A stretch of 64,000 nucleotides of DNA, taken from contig NZ_KB908257.1 of NCBI RefSeq assembly GCF_000382405.1, forward strand, positions 186,001 through 250,000, given 5' to 3'. Every line of letters starts with the position of its first letter. Position 1 is the first letter of the stretch. The notes under the pieces were generated by a model, which saw nothing but the letters and a program-made list of their open reading frames with translations, had not been told where the DNA came from and did not search any database. Origin of the DNA: Mycobacterium sp. 141 (GTDB taxonomy: Bacteria; Actinomycetota; Actinomycetes; Mycobacteriales; Mycobacteriaceae). Shown here piece by piece: positions 54,047 through 63,894 of the stretch. The translations under genes were made by a program, and so were the position numbers.

Positions 54047-54163
54047 CTACCGGTAGCCGACGTGGCGCTCCGGCTCGTCGAGTTTGCTGATGTTGGGGAT
54101 CCGATCGGTGACCTCGTTGCGGATCAGCTTGATCTCCATGCGGGCCGGCTGGCGCTGACGCAT
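54047..54163 (-). CDS. small hypothetical ORF (38 aa)
   Basis: An ATG at 54163 opens a 38-codon frame (MRQRQPARMEIKLIRNEVTD to DEPERHVGYR). Composition is protein-like, but there is no ribosome-binding site and no family recognised. It could be a fragment of a longer lost gene between the ESX-type gene and purD. Confidence 0.3.
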   Translation of the reverse strand: MRQRQPARMEIKLIRNEVTDRIPNISKLDEPERHVGYR

Positions 54164-54221
54164 TAGTGCGCGCTGTTGCCGCCGATGCCCAGGGTCCGGC
54201 GTATGCCCGGTGGCCTGCCGC

Positions 54222-54227
54222 TACGCT
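54222..54227 (+). promoter_or_regulatory. -10 box of leaderless purD
   Basis: TACGCT ends eight bases before the GTG of purD, and there is no Shine-Dalgarno between them. Confidence 0.5.
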
Positions 54228-54235
54228 TGACCACC

Positions 54236-55504
54236 GTGCGCGTCCTCGTGATCGGATCCGGTGCCCGTGAACACGCCCTGCTCTTGGCTCTGCGCCGGGA
54301 CCCGGAAGTCGAGGAGTTGGCGATCGCCCCCGGCAATGCGGGGACGGCGATCATCGCCGACCAGTACGACGTCGATGTCACCTCGGGGGAAGCGGTCGTC
54401 AAGCTCGCTCAGCGGCTCGAATCGGATCTGGTTGTCATCGGTCCCGAGGTGCCGCTGGTGCTCGGTGTCGCCGACGCCGTGCGCGCGGCCGGGATCGCCT
54501 GCTTCGGCCCGACGAAGGATGCGGCGCGTATCGAAGGCTCCAAGGCATTCGCCAAGGACGTCATGACCAAGGCCGGCGTCCGCACCGCGAGCAGCGAGAT
54601 CGTCGACAATCCCGGCCACCTCGATGCGGCGCTGGACCGGTTTGGCCCGCCCGCGGGCCAGGCCGCCTGGGTGGTCAAGGACGATGGCCTGGCCGCGGGC
54701 AAGGGGGTGGTGGTCACCGCCGACCGCGACACCGCGCGGGCACACGCCGCCGGCCTGCTCGACTCGGGCCACCCGGTGCTGCTGGAGTCGTTCCTCGACG
54801 GCCCCGAGGTGTCGCTGTTCTGCGTGGTCGACGGGGAGGCCGTGGTCCCGCTGCTGCCGGCCCAGGATTTCAAGCGCGTCGGCGACGGCGACTCGGGACC
54901 GAACACCGGAGGTATGGGCGCCTACTCGCCGCTGCCGTGGCTGCCCGACGCCGTAACCACGCAGATCGTCGACGAGATCGTCAAACCCGTTGCCGCCGAA
55001 CTGGTTGCGCGCGGCAGCTCGTTCTCGGGCCTGCTCTATGCGGGCCTGGCCATCACGTCGAACGGGCCCGCGGTGGTCGAATTCAACTGCCGCTTCGGCG
55101 ATCCCGAGACACAGGCGGTGCTGGCGTTGCTGGAGTCACCGTTGGGACAGCTGTTGCGGGCAGCCGCGACGGGCCAACTGGCATCGTTCGATGAGTTGCA
55201 ATGGCAGGACGGTTACGCCGTCACCGTGGTGGTGGCCGCCGAGAACTACCCGGGCCGGCCCCGGGTCGGTGACGTGATCACCGGATCGGAAGCCGACGGC
55301 GTGCTGCACGCCGGTACCGCGCGTCGCGACGACGGCGCAGTCGTCTCCTCCGGTGGCCGGGTGCTGTCGGTGGTGGGCACTGGCCCTGACCTGTCGGCCG
55401 CTCGCGACGCCGCGTACTCGCTGGTCAAGTCAATCAAGTTGCCGGGCAGCCACTTCCGCACCGACATCGCTCTCGCCGCAGCCGAGGGACGGATCAGTCT
55501 GTAG
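54236..55504 (+). CDS. purD: phosphoribosylamine-glycine ligase
   Basis: Second step of purine synthesis: ATP-dependent joining of phosphoribosylamine and glycine. 422 residues: [17 protein letters not shown] at the start, ATP-grasp core with [24 protein letters not shown] and [15 protein letters not shown] 54236 is 20 codons inside the open frame and gives the family N-terminus with a leaderless promoter. A palindromic element follows the stop. Confidence 0.97.
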   Translation: MRVLVIGSGAREHALLLALRRDPEVEELAIAPGNAGTAIIADQYDVDVTSGEAVVKLAQRLESDLVVIGPEVPLVLGVADAVRAAGIACFGPTKDAARIEGSKAFAKDVMTKAGVRTASSEIVDNPGHLDAALDRFGPPAGQAAWVVKDDGLAAGKGVVVTADRDTARAHAAGLLDSGHPVLLESFLDGPEVSLFCVVDGEAVVPLLPAQDFKRVGDGDSGPNTGGMGAYSPLPWLPDAVTTQIVDEIVKPVAAELVARGSSFSGLLYAGLAITSNGPAVVEFNCRFGDPETQAVLALLESPLGQLLRAAATGQLASFDELQWQDGYAVTVVVAAENYPGRPRVGDVITGSEADGVLHAGTARRDDGAVVSSGGRVLSVVGTGPDLSAARDAAYSLVKSIKLPGSHFRTDIALAAAEGRISL

Positions 55505-55514
55505 GGCTCACCCT

Positions 55515-55583
55515 CTACCGCGAGCAGACGCTGCGGTCCCGGAAACGCCGCGTGTCGCGGACCGCACTGTCTGCTCGCGGTAG
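55515..55583. repeat. dispersed palindromic element, copy 2
   Basis: Arms 55515-55539 and 55559-55583 pair over 25 bases with two mismatches, around CTACCGCGAGCAGACG. It lies between the convergent purD and esterase genes. Shares its arms and the trailing AGAAGGT with the copy at 34074-34135. Confidence 0.85.
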
Positions 55584-55596
55584 AAGGTGACCGGAA

Positions 55597-56430
55597 TTAC
55601 GCCACGAGCAGCGGAGCCATCCAGGCGATCTCGGCGGGCAACTGCTGGCTCCAGAATGCCGAGTCGTGCCCGCCGGGGGAGAATCCGCCGGCCGGATGAT
55701 TCGGCAGCTGCGCGATGAACTGCTGAGTAGCCGAATAGAATGGATCGCTTGTGCCGCAATCGATTCGGATGGGGATCGACCCCAGCGCGGGCAGTCCCCA
55801 CACGGTATTGGCCGCATAGTCGTCGGCGCCGTCGAAGGCACCTGGCGCGGTCGCGCCGGACGACGTCCACAGCGCCGGGCTCACTGCGCAGATTGCCGCG
55901 GTGCGTGCCGGTCCCAGCCGAGCGCCGAGCAGGAGCGCACCGTACCCGCCCATCGACCACCCCAGAAAGCCCACCCGCGAGGTGTCCAGGCCTTGGTCGC
56001 CGAGCATCGGAATCAACTCGTTCAGCACCATCGCGCCGGAATCCTCACCTGAAGCGCGTTTGTGCCAGTAACCGCCGCCACCGTCGACGGCGACCACGGC
56101 GAACGGCGGGATCCCGGCCGCAACCGCTTGGGCCAGACCGGATTCCACGCCTCCGGCCATCACCTCCGCGGCGTTGGAACCCTTGCCGTGTAGCGCGATC
56201 ACGGGTCGAAGCTTGCCGGTCTGCCCGGGTGGTCGGGCGATGGCCCAGTTGGTGTCGACGCCTCCGCGCGCTGCGGACGTGAACGATCCGCTGGCATAGG
56301 TGGGTGCGGCGGCGGGCGGATCGGCCATCGCGGGAGCCGACGCCAGGGCGGACCCCAGCGTGTAGGCGCCGGCCGCACCGGCACCGAGGCGCAGCAGGGC
56401 GCGACGGTTCAAGTTGGGCATGGCGGCCAT
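55597..56430 (-). CDS. Tat-exported alpha/beta-hydrolase (esterase, Rv0774c-like)
   Basis: A 277-residue exported hydrolase. RRALLRLGAGAAGAYTLGSA is a twin-arginine signal. FLGWSMGGYGALLLG holds the nucleophile Ser, DCGTSDPF the Asp and SPGGHDSAFW the His of the triad; the fold recalls the antigen 85/esterase D group. Position between purD and a TetR gene matches the M. tuberculosis Rv0774c-Rv0775 order. Confidence 0.9.
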   Translation of the reverse strand: MAAMPNLNRRALLRLGAGAAGAYTLGSALASAPAMADPPAAAPTYASGSFTSAARGGVDTNWAIARPPGQTGKLRPVIALHGKGSNAAEVMAGGVESGLAQAVAAGIPPFAVVAVDGGGGYWHKRASGEDSGAMVLNELIPMLGDQGLDTSRVGFLGWSMGGYGALLLGARLGPARTAAICAVSPALWTSSGATAPGAFDGADDYAANTVWGLPALGSIPIRIDCGTSDPFYSATQQFIAQLPNHPAGGFSPGGHDSAFWSQQLPAEIAWMAPLLVA

Positions 56431-56538
56431 CTTGCCATCGCGCCACGGCCACCGGCCAATGGCGTCGTCACCCGACGAACCTGTGTAAAGAATGATGATT
56501 AGCCGAAAGCCCGATGGCGGGTCGGCTCGACTGGCAGC

Positions 56539-57168
56539 ATGCTACTGGTGACGGCAGCAGTCACTCCGAAGGGGGAGCGTCGGCGGTGCGCCCTCGTCAG
56601 GGCGGCCGCTGACCTGTTGTGTGAAGGCGGATTCGACGCTGTCCGGCACCGCGCGGTGGCCCGCCGGGCCGGCCTGCCGCTGGCGTCCACCACCTACTAT
56701 TTCTCCTCCCTCGACGACTTGATCGCCAAGGCTGTCGAGGACATCGGAAAGCGCGAAGCCGAGCAGCTGAAGGCAGGCGTGGCCGCGCTGAGTCGTCGTC
56801 GCCGCGGCGCCGAATCCACCGCCGACGTACTGGTGGACCTCTTGGTCGGGGAGTCCCCGGAAACCCGGGTGACCGAGCAACTGATCTCCCGCTACGAACG
56901 TTACATCGCGTGCGCGCGCCAGCCCGGGCTGCGCGACATCCAGCGCCGAATTCGTCAACAGCGCACCGAGGCGGTGGTCGAAGTGGTCGAACGGTCCGGC
57001 CGCGCGGTGCGCTCCGAACTGCTCACCGCGTTGGTGTGCGCAGTGGACGGCGCCGTCGTCGCGTCGCTCATGGACGAAGGCGACGGTCCCCGCGCCAGTG
57101 CCCGAGCGACGCTCATCGATGTCATCGACGTGCTCGCCCCGGTCGACGAACGGCCCGTGCACATCTAA
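56539..57168 (+). CDS. TetR family regulator (Rv0775-like)
   Basis: A 209-residue TetR regulator: HTH region GGFDAVRHRAVARRAGLPLA followed by STTYYFSSLDDLI; helical effector domain with no recognised ligand. It is divergent from the esterase gene with 108 bases between them, so it may control that gene. Its TAA (57166-57168) overlaps the TAG of the convergent RHII-RSD gene. Confidence 0.88.
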   Translation: MLLVTAAVTPKGERRRCALVRAAADLLCEGGFDAVRHRAVARRAGLPLASTTYYFSSLDDLIAKAVEDIGKREAEQLKAGVAALSRRRRGAESTADVLVDLLVGESPETRVTEQLISRYERYIACARQPGLRDIQRRIRQQRTEAVVEVVERSGRAVRSELLTALVCAVDGAVVASLMDEGDGPRASARATLIDVIDVLAPVDERPVHI

Positions 57169-58892
57169 GAATTATCGCGCAGCTTCTCAATCCTGTTCTG
57201 CAGCAATTCCGTTCGGTGCGCATTGCCGTCCAGGCCGATATAGCGGTCGCCGTACACCGCGAGCAGCGCGTCGTCCAGACGGCGCACGGCGCCCGCCGGG
57301 AACCGGTAGCCCATGGCGTCGTTGACCTCGTCGGCGTTCACCGAGTCCAATACCTCGGTCAGCGCGTCCGGTGAGGTGATGCCCAGTTCCAACAGCAGCC
57401 CCGAAATCCAGCCGTAGTGGTCGGTGCGCGACCAGCCCGCATCTGCATAACGGTTGCCCAAATACGTTGCCAGTACCGGCGTGGGGATGCGCGAATCCGC
57501 TGTCCAATCGGACTCCTCTTCGGTCACGCTGGTGCGCAGCCGCTGGCGGATCGCGGTGAACTCCCGGTCGGCCAGCTCAAGGAGCCCGGCGGCGAGGGTG
57601 AAGCGGCGATCCAGGTCGGCGCCGTGCTCGGCGGGAATCTGCCCCTTGTAGCGCACGTCGTGCTCGAACTCGGCCCATGCGTGCTGCAGCACCGTGCGCA
57701 CCTGGATCGATGCCGGCTGCTGTTCGCCCTCGACGCCTACGAGCAGATGTCGGCTGGCGTAACCCCAGCGACCTTTGCGCGCGGTCTGCAGACCGATGTC
57801 CTGGTCGTCCAGTAGACGCATCTCCGTGGCCAGCAGATGGGCCACCGTGTCGACGTCCTCGCGCAGGTAGGTGATCACCCGCAGCCCGATCTGATCGGTG
57901 ATCTCCACCAGTGGATCGGTGTAGAGCCGCTTGCCGTCGACGGTGCGGTCCACCTTGGCGGCGAACGATTCGACGCTCTTGGTCCGTGCCCTGACGCTGA
58001 GGTAGTTGATGCCCGCGTCGTCGAGCAGCCCCGTCACCAGCGCCAGGTAGTGCTCGGTGGACGTGACCAGGGCGGGCCGCCGTTCCCGGTACTCGGCGAC
58101 GGCGTTCTGCGCGGTCATCGGGGGCGGGGTCGCAGGCTGGTCGGCGGGTGTTCTCTGCGAGCCCAGGAGCCGGTTGGCCGGTAGTGACGGGGTGACGATG
58201 TAACCCGCCTTGGCGTCACCGTAGACCGTCACGTCTTCTGGCCGGTGATACCAGTACAACCCGATGTACGCGCAGATCAGGGCGTCTACGGGGTCTTCGT
58301 CGCGGTCCAGCTGGCCTGGCCGGGTCGCGGCTTCCACCCGCTTGCGCAGCTCGACCCAGCTGACGTTGCGGTTGGCCCGCAGCCGCGGTGTCGCCTTGTC
58401 GAGCTCCTCGACGTGGGTCGTGAGTCTCAGCAGCTCACGCCGGCGATCTTCGAAGGCGCCGCGCTTGTATTTGAGGGTCTTGTCGAGCCCGAACAGCACG
58501 ACCGTTGCGGGGTGTGGGTAGACCTCGATGGCGCGTCGGTGTGACGACGAGGCGGGGTCCACATCGAGGCCCAGTGCGGACGCGATGCGTGCTGCGCGCG
58601 GGTGCTTGAACTCCGGCCGTTCGGTGAATGCGGGGCGGGCCCCGGCGTCGAACCGCTGAAAGTCTCGGTTGAGCGCCCGCTCGCACGGCCGGTAGCCCTC
58701 CGCGTTCTTCACGATCAGCGGCGCATCGATGGACACCAGGCAGTCGCCGCTGACATACGGTTTGATCGTCGCAGCGATGCTCTCGTCGTCCTGCGCCACA
58801 CCGACGTGGAGAACCCGCCCGTCGGAGTCGATCGCGGCGACACCGGTCTGATTCTTCTCGCCCCATGCGAGGTCGAGTCCGACGAAGTGCAT
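57165..58892 (-). CDS. RNase HII-like (DUF429) / (p)ppGpp synthetase fusion, RHII-RSD
   Basis: 575 residues in two parts. Residues 1-240 (MHFVGLDLAWGEKNQTGVAA; VSIDAPLIVKN; AIEVYPHPATVVLFG; DEDPVDALICAYIG) are an RNase H-fold DUF429 domain described as RNase HII in the M. smegmatis orthologue. Residues about 265-500 are a RelA/SpoT synthetase: VRARTKSVESFAAKV, DQIGLRVITYL, VQVRTVLQHAWAEFEHDV. The M. smegmatis protein makes (p)ppGpp and removes R-loops, linking the stringent response to replication stress. Located before purB as in that species. No HD hydrolase domain. Confidence 0.92.
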   Translation of the reverse strand: MHFVGLDLAWGEKNQTGVAAIDSDGRVLHVGVAQDDESIAATIKPYVSGDCLVSIDAPLIVKNAEGYRPCERALNRDFQRFDAGARPAFTERPEFKHPRAARIASALGLDVDPASSSHRRAIEVYPHPATVVLFGLDKTLKYKRGAFEDRRRELLRLTTHVEELDKATPRLRANRNVSWVELRKRVEAATRPGQLDRDEDPVDALICAYIGLYWYHRPEDVTVYGDAKAGYIVTPSLPANRLLGSQRTPADQPATPPPMTAQNAVAEYRERRPALVTSTEHYLALVTGLLDDAGINYLSVRARTKSVESFAAKVDRTVDGKRLYTDPLVEITDQIGLRVITYLREDVDTVAHLLATEMRLLDDQDIGLQTARKGRWGYASRHLLVGVEGEQQPASIQVRTVLQHAWAEFEHDVRYKGQIPAEHGADLDRRFTLAAGLLELADREFTAIRQRLRTSVTEEESDWTADSRIPTPVLATYLGNRYADAGWSRTDHYGWISGLLLELGITSPDALTEVLDSVNADEVNDAMGYRFPAGAVRRLDDALLAVYGDRYIGLDGNAHRTELLQNRIEKLRDNS

Positions 58893-58928
58893 CCGTCCAC
58901 TGTCTCATTGGCGTGTCCGCCCGGACCG

Positions 58929-58934
58929 TAAGCT
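58929..58934 (+). promoter_or_regulatory. -10 box of leaderless purB
   Basis: TAAGCT ends eight bases before the purB GTG; no Shine-Dalgarno present. Confidence 0.5.
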
Positions 58935-58942
58935 GTGTGTTC

Positions 58943-60361
58943 GTGACGATTCCGAATGTTCTGGCCAACCGCTACGCCAGCGACGAAATGGTCGCGATCT
59001 GGACGCCGGAGGCCAAGATCGTCGCGGAGCGCCGGCTGTGGGTCGCCGTGCTGCGCGCGCAGGCAGAGCTGGGCGTCCCGGTGCCCGACGGCGTGATCGA
59101 CGACTACGAGCAGGTACTGGACAACGTCGACCTGGCTTCGATCGCCGCGCGGGAACGGGTGACCCGACACGATGTGAAGGCCCGCATCGAGGAGTTCAAC
59201 GCACTCGCCGGCCATGAGCACGTCCACAAGGGCATGACCAGTCGCGACCTCACCGAGAACGTAGAGCAACTGCAGATCCGCAGTTCCCTGGAGCTGGTGT
59301 TCGCCCACGGTGTGGCGGTGGTGGCGCGGCTGGCCGAGCGTGCCGTGGTCTACCGCGACCTGGTGATGGCCGGGCGCAGTCACAACGTCGCTGCGCAGGC
59401 AACCACGCTGGGCAAGCGGTTCGCCTCGGCGGCCGAAGAAAGTTTGGTGGCCCTGCAGCGCGTCCGTGAGCTGATCGACCGGTACCCGCTGCGTGGCATC
59501 AAAGGGCCGATGGGCACGGCGCAGGACATGCTCGACCTGTTCGACGGTGACACCGGCAAGCTGGCCGAACTGGAACGTCGCGTCGCCGAATTCCTGGGAT
59601 TCACCGACGTTTTCACCAGTGTCGGGCAGGTGTATCCCCGGTCGCTGGATCACGACGTGGTGTCTGCGCTCGTGCAGTTGGGCGCCGGACCGTCGTCGAT
59701 GGCACACACCATCCGGCTGATGGCCGGGCACGAATTGGTGACAGAGGGCTTCGCTCCGGGGCAGGTCGGCTCGTCGGCCATGCCGCACAAGATGAACACC
59801 CGGTCCTGTGAGCGGGTCAACGGACTGCAGGTGGTGCTACGCGGCTACGGGTCGATGGCGGCGGAACTGGCTGGGGCGCAATGGAATGAGGGCGACGTGT
59901 TCTGTTCGGTGGTGCGTCGCGTCGCACTGCCCGACGCGTTCTTCGCCATCGACGGACAGACCGAGACCTTCCTGACCGTCCTCGACGAATTCGGTGCTTA
60001 CCCGGCGGTGATCCAGCGAGAGCTCGACCGTTACCTGCCGTTCCTGGCCACCACCCGCATCCTGATCGCCGCGGTGCGCGCCGGGGTCGGTCGCGAAGCC
60101 GCCCACGAGGTGATCAAGGAACACGCGGTTGCGGTGGCGCTGGCCATGCGAGAAAAGGGTGCGGAGCAGGATCTGGTCGACCGGCTGGCCGCCGATCCGC
60201 GGTTGCCGCTGGACCGGGTTGCACTGGAGACGGCCCTGGCTGATCGACAGGTGTTCACCGGAGCCGCGGGCGCACAGGTCGATGGGGTGGTGGCCGCCGT
60301 CGACGACCTGGTCAGCCGTTACCCGGAGGCCGCCAAATACACCTCGGGTGCCATCTTGTGA
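58943..60361 (+). CDS. purB: adenylosuccinate lyase
   Basis: Cleaves SAICAR and adenylosuccinate in purine synthesis. 472 residues of the fumarase/aspartase fold: [35 protein letters not shown] and the signature [20 protein letters not shown], which contains the catalytic loop Ser. Start GTG 58943 gives the canonical N-terminus. Confidence 0.97.
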   Translation: MTIPNVLANRYASDEMVAIWTPEAKIVAERRLWVAVLRAQAELGVPVPDGVIDDYEQVLDNVDLASIAARERVTRHDVKARIEEFNALAGHEHVHKGMTSRDLTENVEQLQIRSSLELVFAHGVAVVARLAERAVVYRDLVMAGRSHNVAAQATTLGKRFASAAEESLVALQRVRELIDRYPLRGIKGPMGTAQDMLDLFDGDTGKLAELERRVAEFLGFTDVFTSVGQVYPRSLDHDVVSALVQLGAGPSSMAHTIRLMAGHELVTEGFAPGQVGSSAMPHKMNTRSCERVNGLQVVLRGYGSMAAELAGAQWNEGDVFCSVVRRVALPDAFFAIDGQTETFLTVLDEFGAYPAVIQRELDRYLPFLATTRILIAAVRAGVGREAAHEVIKEHAVAVALAMREKGAEQDLVDRLAADPRLPLDRVALETALADRQVFTGAAGAQVDGVVAAVDDLVSRYPEAAKYTSGAIL

Positions 60362-60363
60362 GA

Positions 60364-60522
60364 TTGGTGGATCTGACCGATCTGGGTAAACCCAATCCGC
60401 ACTTGGGTTTCGGATTTGGCGTCCACTACTGCCGCGGTGCCCACGTGGCCCAGCTGGAGCTTCGCCTGAAGCGCAGCAGTCGGCATGCCGGCAGGCATCT
60501 GGTGGTGGAGCTCGCGGCGTGA
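60364..60522 (+). pseudogene. cytochrome P450 relic (cyp126 position)
   Basis: Directly after purB, the frame reads [23 protein letters not shown], then [10 protein letters not shown]: the P450 heme-binding loop ([10 protein letters not shown] with the heme Cys) and following helix. The other 350 residues are gone. In M. tuberculosis cyp126 lies exactly between purB and purC. The fragment's stop TGA (60520-60522) overlaps the GTG of the next gene. Confidence 0.88.
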
Positions 60523-61409
60523 AAGCCGAGGTGTTCGCCTCGGTCATGGCGACGGGCATCGTCTCGATCTCCGCCGCGAACCACGGTTTCGGTTTTCTCA
60601 GCATTGCGTTGGCGGCTCTGGCTGCGGTCGGGCTGCCGGTGCTGATGTATCTGGTAGCCACGCGCCGGCGATCGTTCGATCTGCGCGACATCGACACCGT
60701 GGTCGGATTTTTCACCTATGTGGCGGCGTGCACGGTGCTGGCCTCGCGATTCGACGAGTACCGCGTGGCGGTATGGGGGCTGGGCACATTGGGGCTGCTG
60801 GGATGGCTGTCGCTGGTCCCTCGGCTGCTCCGGAGGATGTGGCAGCTAGGCCCGGCAGGATTGCGGGACCGGGCGCACGGCACCTGGGAACTCGCCAGCG
60901 TCGCGACATCGGGACTGTCCATCGTGTTCGTCGCCGCCGGAATCGTGTTCTGGGCGCTCATCTTCTGGATCGTCGCACTGGCTGCGTACTGCGTGATGAC
61001 GGCACTTATCGCGTGGCGCGCATTGGGGGAGCCGGAATCTCGGCGCAACGTTCCGCCCGATCACTGGATACTGATGGGCGGCCTCGCAATCGCCACGCTG
61101 GCCGGTGAGCATATTCACGCCGCTCTGCACCCGGGCCCGCTCGCCGACGCGGTACGCATCGTCACCATCCTGACGCTGGCCGTCGCGACAGTGCAGATCG
61201 TGCCCCTGGCCATCACCAGTTGGCGTCAGATGCTCGACTGGCCGGCGGTGTTCCCGCTCGGCATGTACGCGGCGGCCAACTATGCCATGGAGCTCGGAAC
61301 CGGTTGGCAGCCGCTGGCCAGCGTCTCAGTGGTGTTCTTCTGGATCGCCTTGGCGGCGTGGCTGGCGGTGGTGGTCATCGTGGCTCGCCGGCTGTACGCG
61401 ACTCGATAG
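60519..61409 (+). CDS. TDT/SLAC1-TehA family membrane channel
   Basis: A 296-residue protein with about ten membrane helices. The opening [20 protein letters not shown] is the signature of the tellurite-resistance/dicarboxylate transporter (TDT) and SLAC1 anion-channel family. GTG 60519 overlaps the stop of the P450 relic, so it may now depend on read-in from the purB transcript. Its substrate anion is unknown. Its 3' end overlaps the convergent AbiEi/DUF559 gene by 35 bases. Confidence 0.82.
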   Translation: MKAEVFASVMATGIVSISAANHGFGFLSIALAALAAVGLPVLMYLVATRRRSFDLRDIDTVVGFFTYVAACTVLASRFDEYRVAVWGLGTLGLLGWLSLVPRLLRRMWQLGPAGLRDRAHGTWELASVATSGLSIVFVAAGIVFWALIFWIVALAAYCVMTALIAWRALGEPESRRNVPPDHWILMGGLAIATLAGEHIHAALHPGPLADAVRIVTILTLAVATVQIVPLAITSWRQMLDWPAVFPLGMYAAANYAMELGTGWQPLASVSVVFFWIALAAWLAVVVIVARRLYATR

Positions 61410-62253
61410 CGAAACGGACCTCGGCGAGCACCCTTTGCGGGTACTCGGTGAGATCCAGCCAGGTGAACCGCAGCACCTGCCAACCCATCAACGCGATCTC
61501 GTTCTGCTTGACCCGGTCTTTCTGGAAGTCGTCCTGATCGTGGTGGAAAGCCCAGCCGTCGGTTTCTATGGCGATCTTGTGCTTGAGAAATGCCACGTCG
61601 ATCACGAATCTGCCGAGGCGATAGTTGGCTTTCCACCCCGTGATCCGGGCCTCCCGGAGCAGTTTGACGAGCAGCCGTTCGGCCGCTGAGCGGGCCCCGT
61701 CGGCTGCGGCCTGCAGCAGTAGGCGTGCTGCGGGGGAGCCGTGTCTGCCCTTGTTGCGGATGTGCACCCGCCACAAGTCCTTCAGCTCCACATGGCGCTG
61801 CAAGGCGGAATCCATCAGTTTGGCTCCACCGCCTCGCCTGGCCGCGGCTTCGACGACGGTCAGCGGTAACGAGGTCACGCGAAGACCATGGCGCTCCACG
61901 ACGTCGGTGGGCCACAGGTCGCGGCGGCGCATGCGAATGTCCTGCCTGCGAGGGTGATGACTGTCCCTGGGAACGGTCACCTCGACTGTTTCGGGTGGGT
62001 ACTTCGTCACGCCATGCCACCACGCCGCTGCGAGCCCACTGGCCGTTGCCATCGACCCGAGCGACCACACCGCGGCCCGCACCCGCGCGGCGTCCGTGAA
62101 AGGACGGTCGTCGGCGAAGTACACGCCGGGCGAACATCTCAGCCATCGCCCCGACCGGACCCTCCGGTTCACCGCGTCTTGACTCAGGCCTGCCTGCTTG
62201 GCTTGGGACAGGGTGATCACGCCGTCGTGATCCCGCAGAAAGTCGTCAAGCAC
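61375..62253 (-). CDS. AbiEi-like / DUF559 (Vsr-like) domain protein, paralogue
   Basis: 292 residues: an N-terminal winged-helix (GVITLSQAKQAGLSQDAVNR, VRSGRWLRCSPGVYF), a middle AbiEi-like region and a C-terminal DUF559 endonuclease-like fold (FVIDVAFLKHKIAIETDGWA, LMGWQVLRFTW, with Asp/Glu metal ligands). It has the same two-part design as the protein at 26786-27631 but is diverged. Mycobacterial genomes often hold many such genes; their role, defence or repair, is unsettled. Confidence 0.82.
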   Translation of the reverse strand: MLDDFLRDHDGVITLSQAKQAGLSQDAVNRRVRSGRWLRCSPGVYFADDRPFTDAARVRAAVWSLGSMATASGLAAAWWHGVTKYPPETVEVTVPRDSHHPRRQDIRMRRRDLWPTDVVERHGLRVTSLPLTVVEAAARRGGGAKLMDSALQRHVELKDLWRVHIRNKGRHGSPAARLLLQAAADGARSAAERLLVKLLREARITGWKANYRLGRFVIDVAFLKHKIAIETDGWAFHHDQDDFQKDRVKQNEIALMGWQVLRFTWLDLTEYPQRVLAEVRFAIESRTAGEPR

Positions 62254-62296
62254 ATCCGATTGGACGGTGTATGGCTGTCAACCGGTTCCCACCCCA

Positions 62297-62349
62297 GTGA
62301 TTTGTGTGCGTCTACCGGCGGTGGGCGCCGCCAAACGCACACAAATCAC
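62297..62349. terminator. long hairpin between same-strand genes
   Basis: GTGATTTGTGTGCG (62297-62310) and its exact complement (62336-62349) make a 14-pair stem; the loop has an inner GGCGG/CCGCC hairpin. No T-run follows, as is common in mycobacterial terminators. It follows the stop of the leftward membrane-protein gene and precedes the DUF559 gene promoter. Confidence 0.7.
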
Positions 62350-62355
62350 GGGAGA

Positions 62356-62979
62356 TCATTTGAGGCGACGCAGGCGCATGCCCGCCGAGCGCAATTCGAG
62401 GGCGGCGAGACCGCGGATGGCGCGTGGATCCTCGCGTCGCCACGCGCCCACCGGGTCGTCGGACACGTCGGTCAACTTGGACAAGGGGCGGTTGGCCAGG
62501 GCGCGCAGCGCCAGCAGTTGCTCGCCCGCCGCGGTGGAGGCGAGGGTGATCGCGGTCCATTTGCGCCGGAAGAACCGTCCCCGCAGGTAGAGCCACGGCA
62601 TCGCGACGAACAGGATCGGCGCGGCGGCCACGGCCAGTGCCAGCACCCAGGCCAGCCAACTGGCCGTGGAGTCCAGGCTGCTGCCGGCTCCGGCGATGTC
62701 GAGCGCCGCCTGGCTGGCCGCTCGCAGCGGCTGGCTCAGGGTGTCGCCGACCAGTGGGATGTGGTGGGCGCTGTCACCGGCTGAATCAAGATTGTCGGCC
62801 ACGCCGTTGGCGCCGTCGTGCACCTGGCGGCCCACCGTCGCGATGGTTGCGATGGCGGAGTGCACAGCCATGCCGACCAACACCCACACCGTGATCCACA
62901 CCACCACTGCGATGTCACTGAACAGCTGCGCCAACAATCGGCCGGGTCTGTGGGCATACGGCAGGTACCGCGATCTCAT
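62356..62979 (-). CDS. membrane protein (Rv0779c-like)
   Basis: A 207-residue protein with two membrane helices (VVVWITVWVLVGMAVHSAIA near residue 20; WLAWVLALAVAAAPILFVAM near residue 115) and a periplasmic segment of about 75 residues between; C-terminal cytoplasmic domain basic. Position next to purC on the opposite strand matches M. tuberculosis Rv0779c. ATG 62979; the much longer reading frame runs antisense through purC and is not used. Confidence 0.82.
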   Translation of the reverse strand: MRSRYLPYAHRPGRLLAQLFSDIAVVVWITVWVLVGMAVHSAIATIATVGRQVHDGANGVADNLDSAGDSAHHIPLVGDTLSQPLRAASQAALDIAGAGSSLDSTASWLAWVLALAVAAAPILFVAMPWLYLRGRFFRRKWTAITLASTAAGEQLLALRALANRPLSKLTDVSDDPVGAWRREDPRAIRGLAALELRSAGMRLRRLK

Positions 62980-62997
62980 GGCACAGATCCCAACACA

Positions 62998-63003
62998 TAG
63001 GCT
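62998..63003 (+). promoter_or_regulatory. -10 box of leaderless purC
   Basis: TAGGCT ends six bases before the purC ATG; no Shine-Dalgarno present. Confidence 0.5.
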
Positions 63004-63009
63004 GACCCG

Positions 63010-63894
63010 ATGCGTCCCGCTCTGTCCGAGTACCAGCACCTGGCCAGCGGCAAGGTCCGCGAGTTGTACCGAGTCGACGAAAACCACCTGCTGTTCGTGG
63101 CGTCCGATCGGATCTCGGCCTATGACCACATCCTCGACTCGCAGATCCCCGACAAGGGCCGAATCCTCACCGCGATGAGTGTGTTCTTCTTCGACCACGT
63201 CGAGGCACCCAACCACCTCGCGGGCCCGCCGGATGATCCCCGCATCCCCGAGGAGGTGCTGGGCCGCGCTCTGGTGGTGCGGCAGCTGAAGATGTTGCCG
63301 GTCGAGTGCGTGGCACGCGGTTACCTGACCGGATCGGGCTTGATCGACTATCAGAAGACGGGCTCGGTGTGCGGTATCCCGCTGCCGCCCGGACTGGGCG
63401 AGGCCAGCAAGTGCGAAGAGCCGTTGTTCACGCCGGCCACCAAGGCCGAGTTGGGTGAGCACGACGAGAACATCTCGTTCGCCCAGGTGATCGATCTGGT
63501 GGGCCCGGTGCTGGCCAACCAGCTGAAGGCGCGCACGCTGCAGACCTACCTGCAGGGCGCCGATCGTGCGCTGACCAAAGGCATCATCATCGCCGACACG
63601 AAGTTCGAGTTCGGCGTCGACGAGAACGGCGATGTGGTGCTGGCCGATGAGGTCTTCACTCCGGACTCGTCGCGGTACTGGCGCGCGGACTCGTACCGCC
63701 AGGGCGTGGTCCAGGAGAGCTTCGACAAGCAATTCGTGCGGGATTGGCTGACCAGGGAATCGGGTTGGGACCGCCACGGTGGGACCCCACCGCCACCGCT
63801 GCCCGATGAGATCGTGGCGGCGACCAGGGACCGCTACATCGAGGCGTACGAACGGATTTCGGGCCTGCGCTTTGCCGATTGGATCAGCGCATGA
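63010..63894 (+). CDS. purC: SAICAR synthetase
   Basis: Phosphoribosylaminoimidazole-succinocarboxamide synthase, 294 residues: [20 protein letters not shown] (Gly-rich nucleotide loop), [15 protein letters not shown], and [14 protein letters not shown] with [12 protein letters not shown] are the ATP/aspartate binding signatures. It is probably transcribed with the prolyl oligopeptidase gene, whose ATG overlaps the purC TGA. Confidence 0.97.
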   Translation: MRPALSEYQHLASGKVRELYRVDENHLLFVASDRISAYDHILDSQIPDKGRILTAMSVFFFDHVEAPNHLAGPPDDPRIPEEVLGRALVVRQLKMLPVECVARGYLTGSGLIDYQKTGSVCGIPLPPGLGEASKCEEPLFTPATKAELGEHDENISFAQVIDLVGPVLANQLKARTLQTYLQGADRALTKGIIIADTKFEFGVDENGDVVLADEVFTPDSSRYWRADSYRQGVVQESFDKQFVRDWLTRESGWDRHGGTPPPPLPDEIVAATRDRYIEAYERISGLRFADWISA

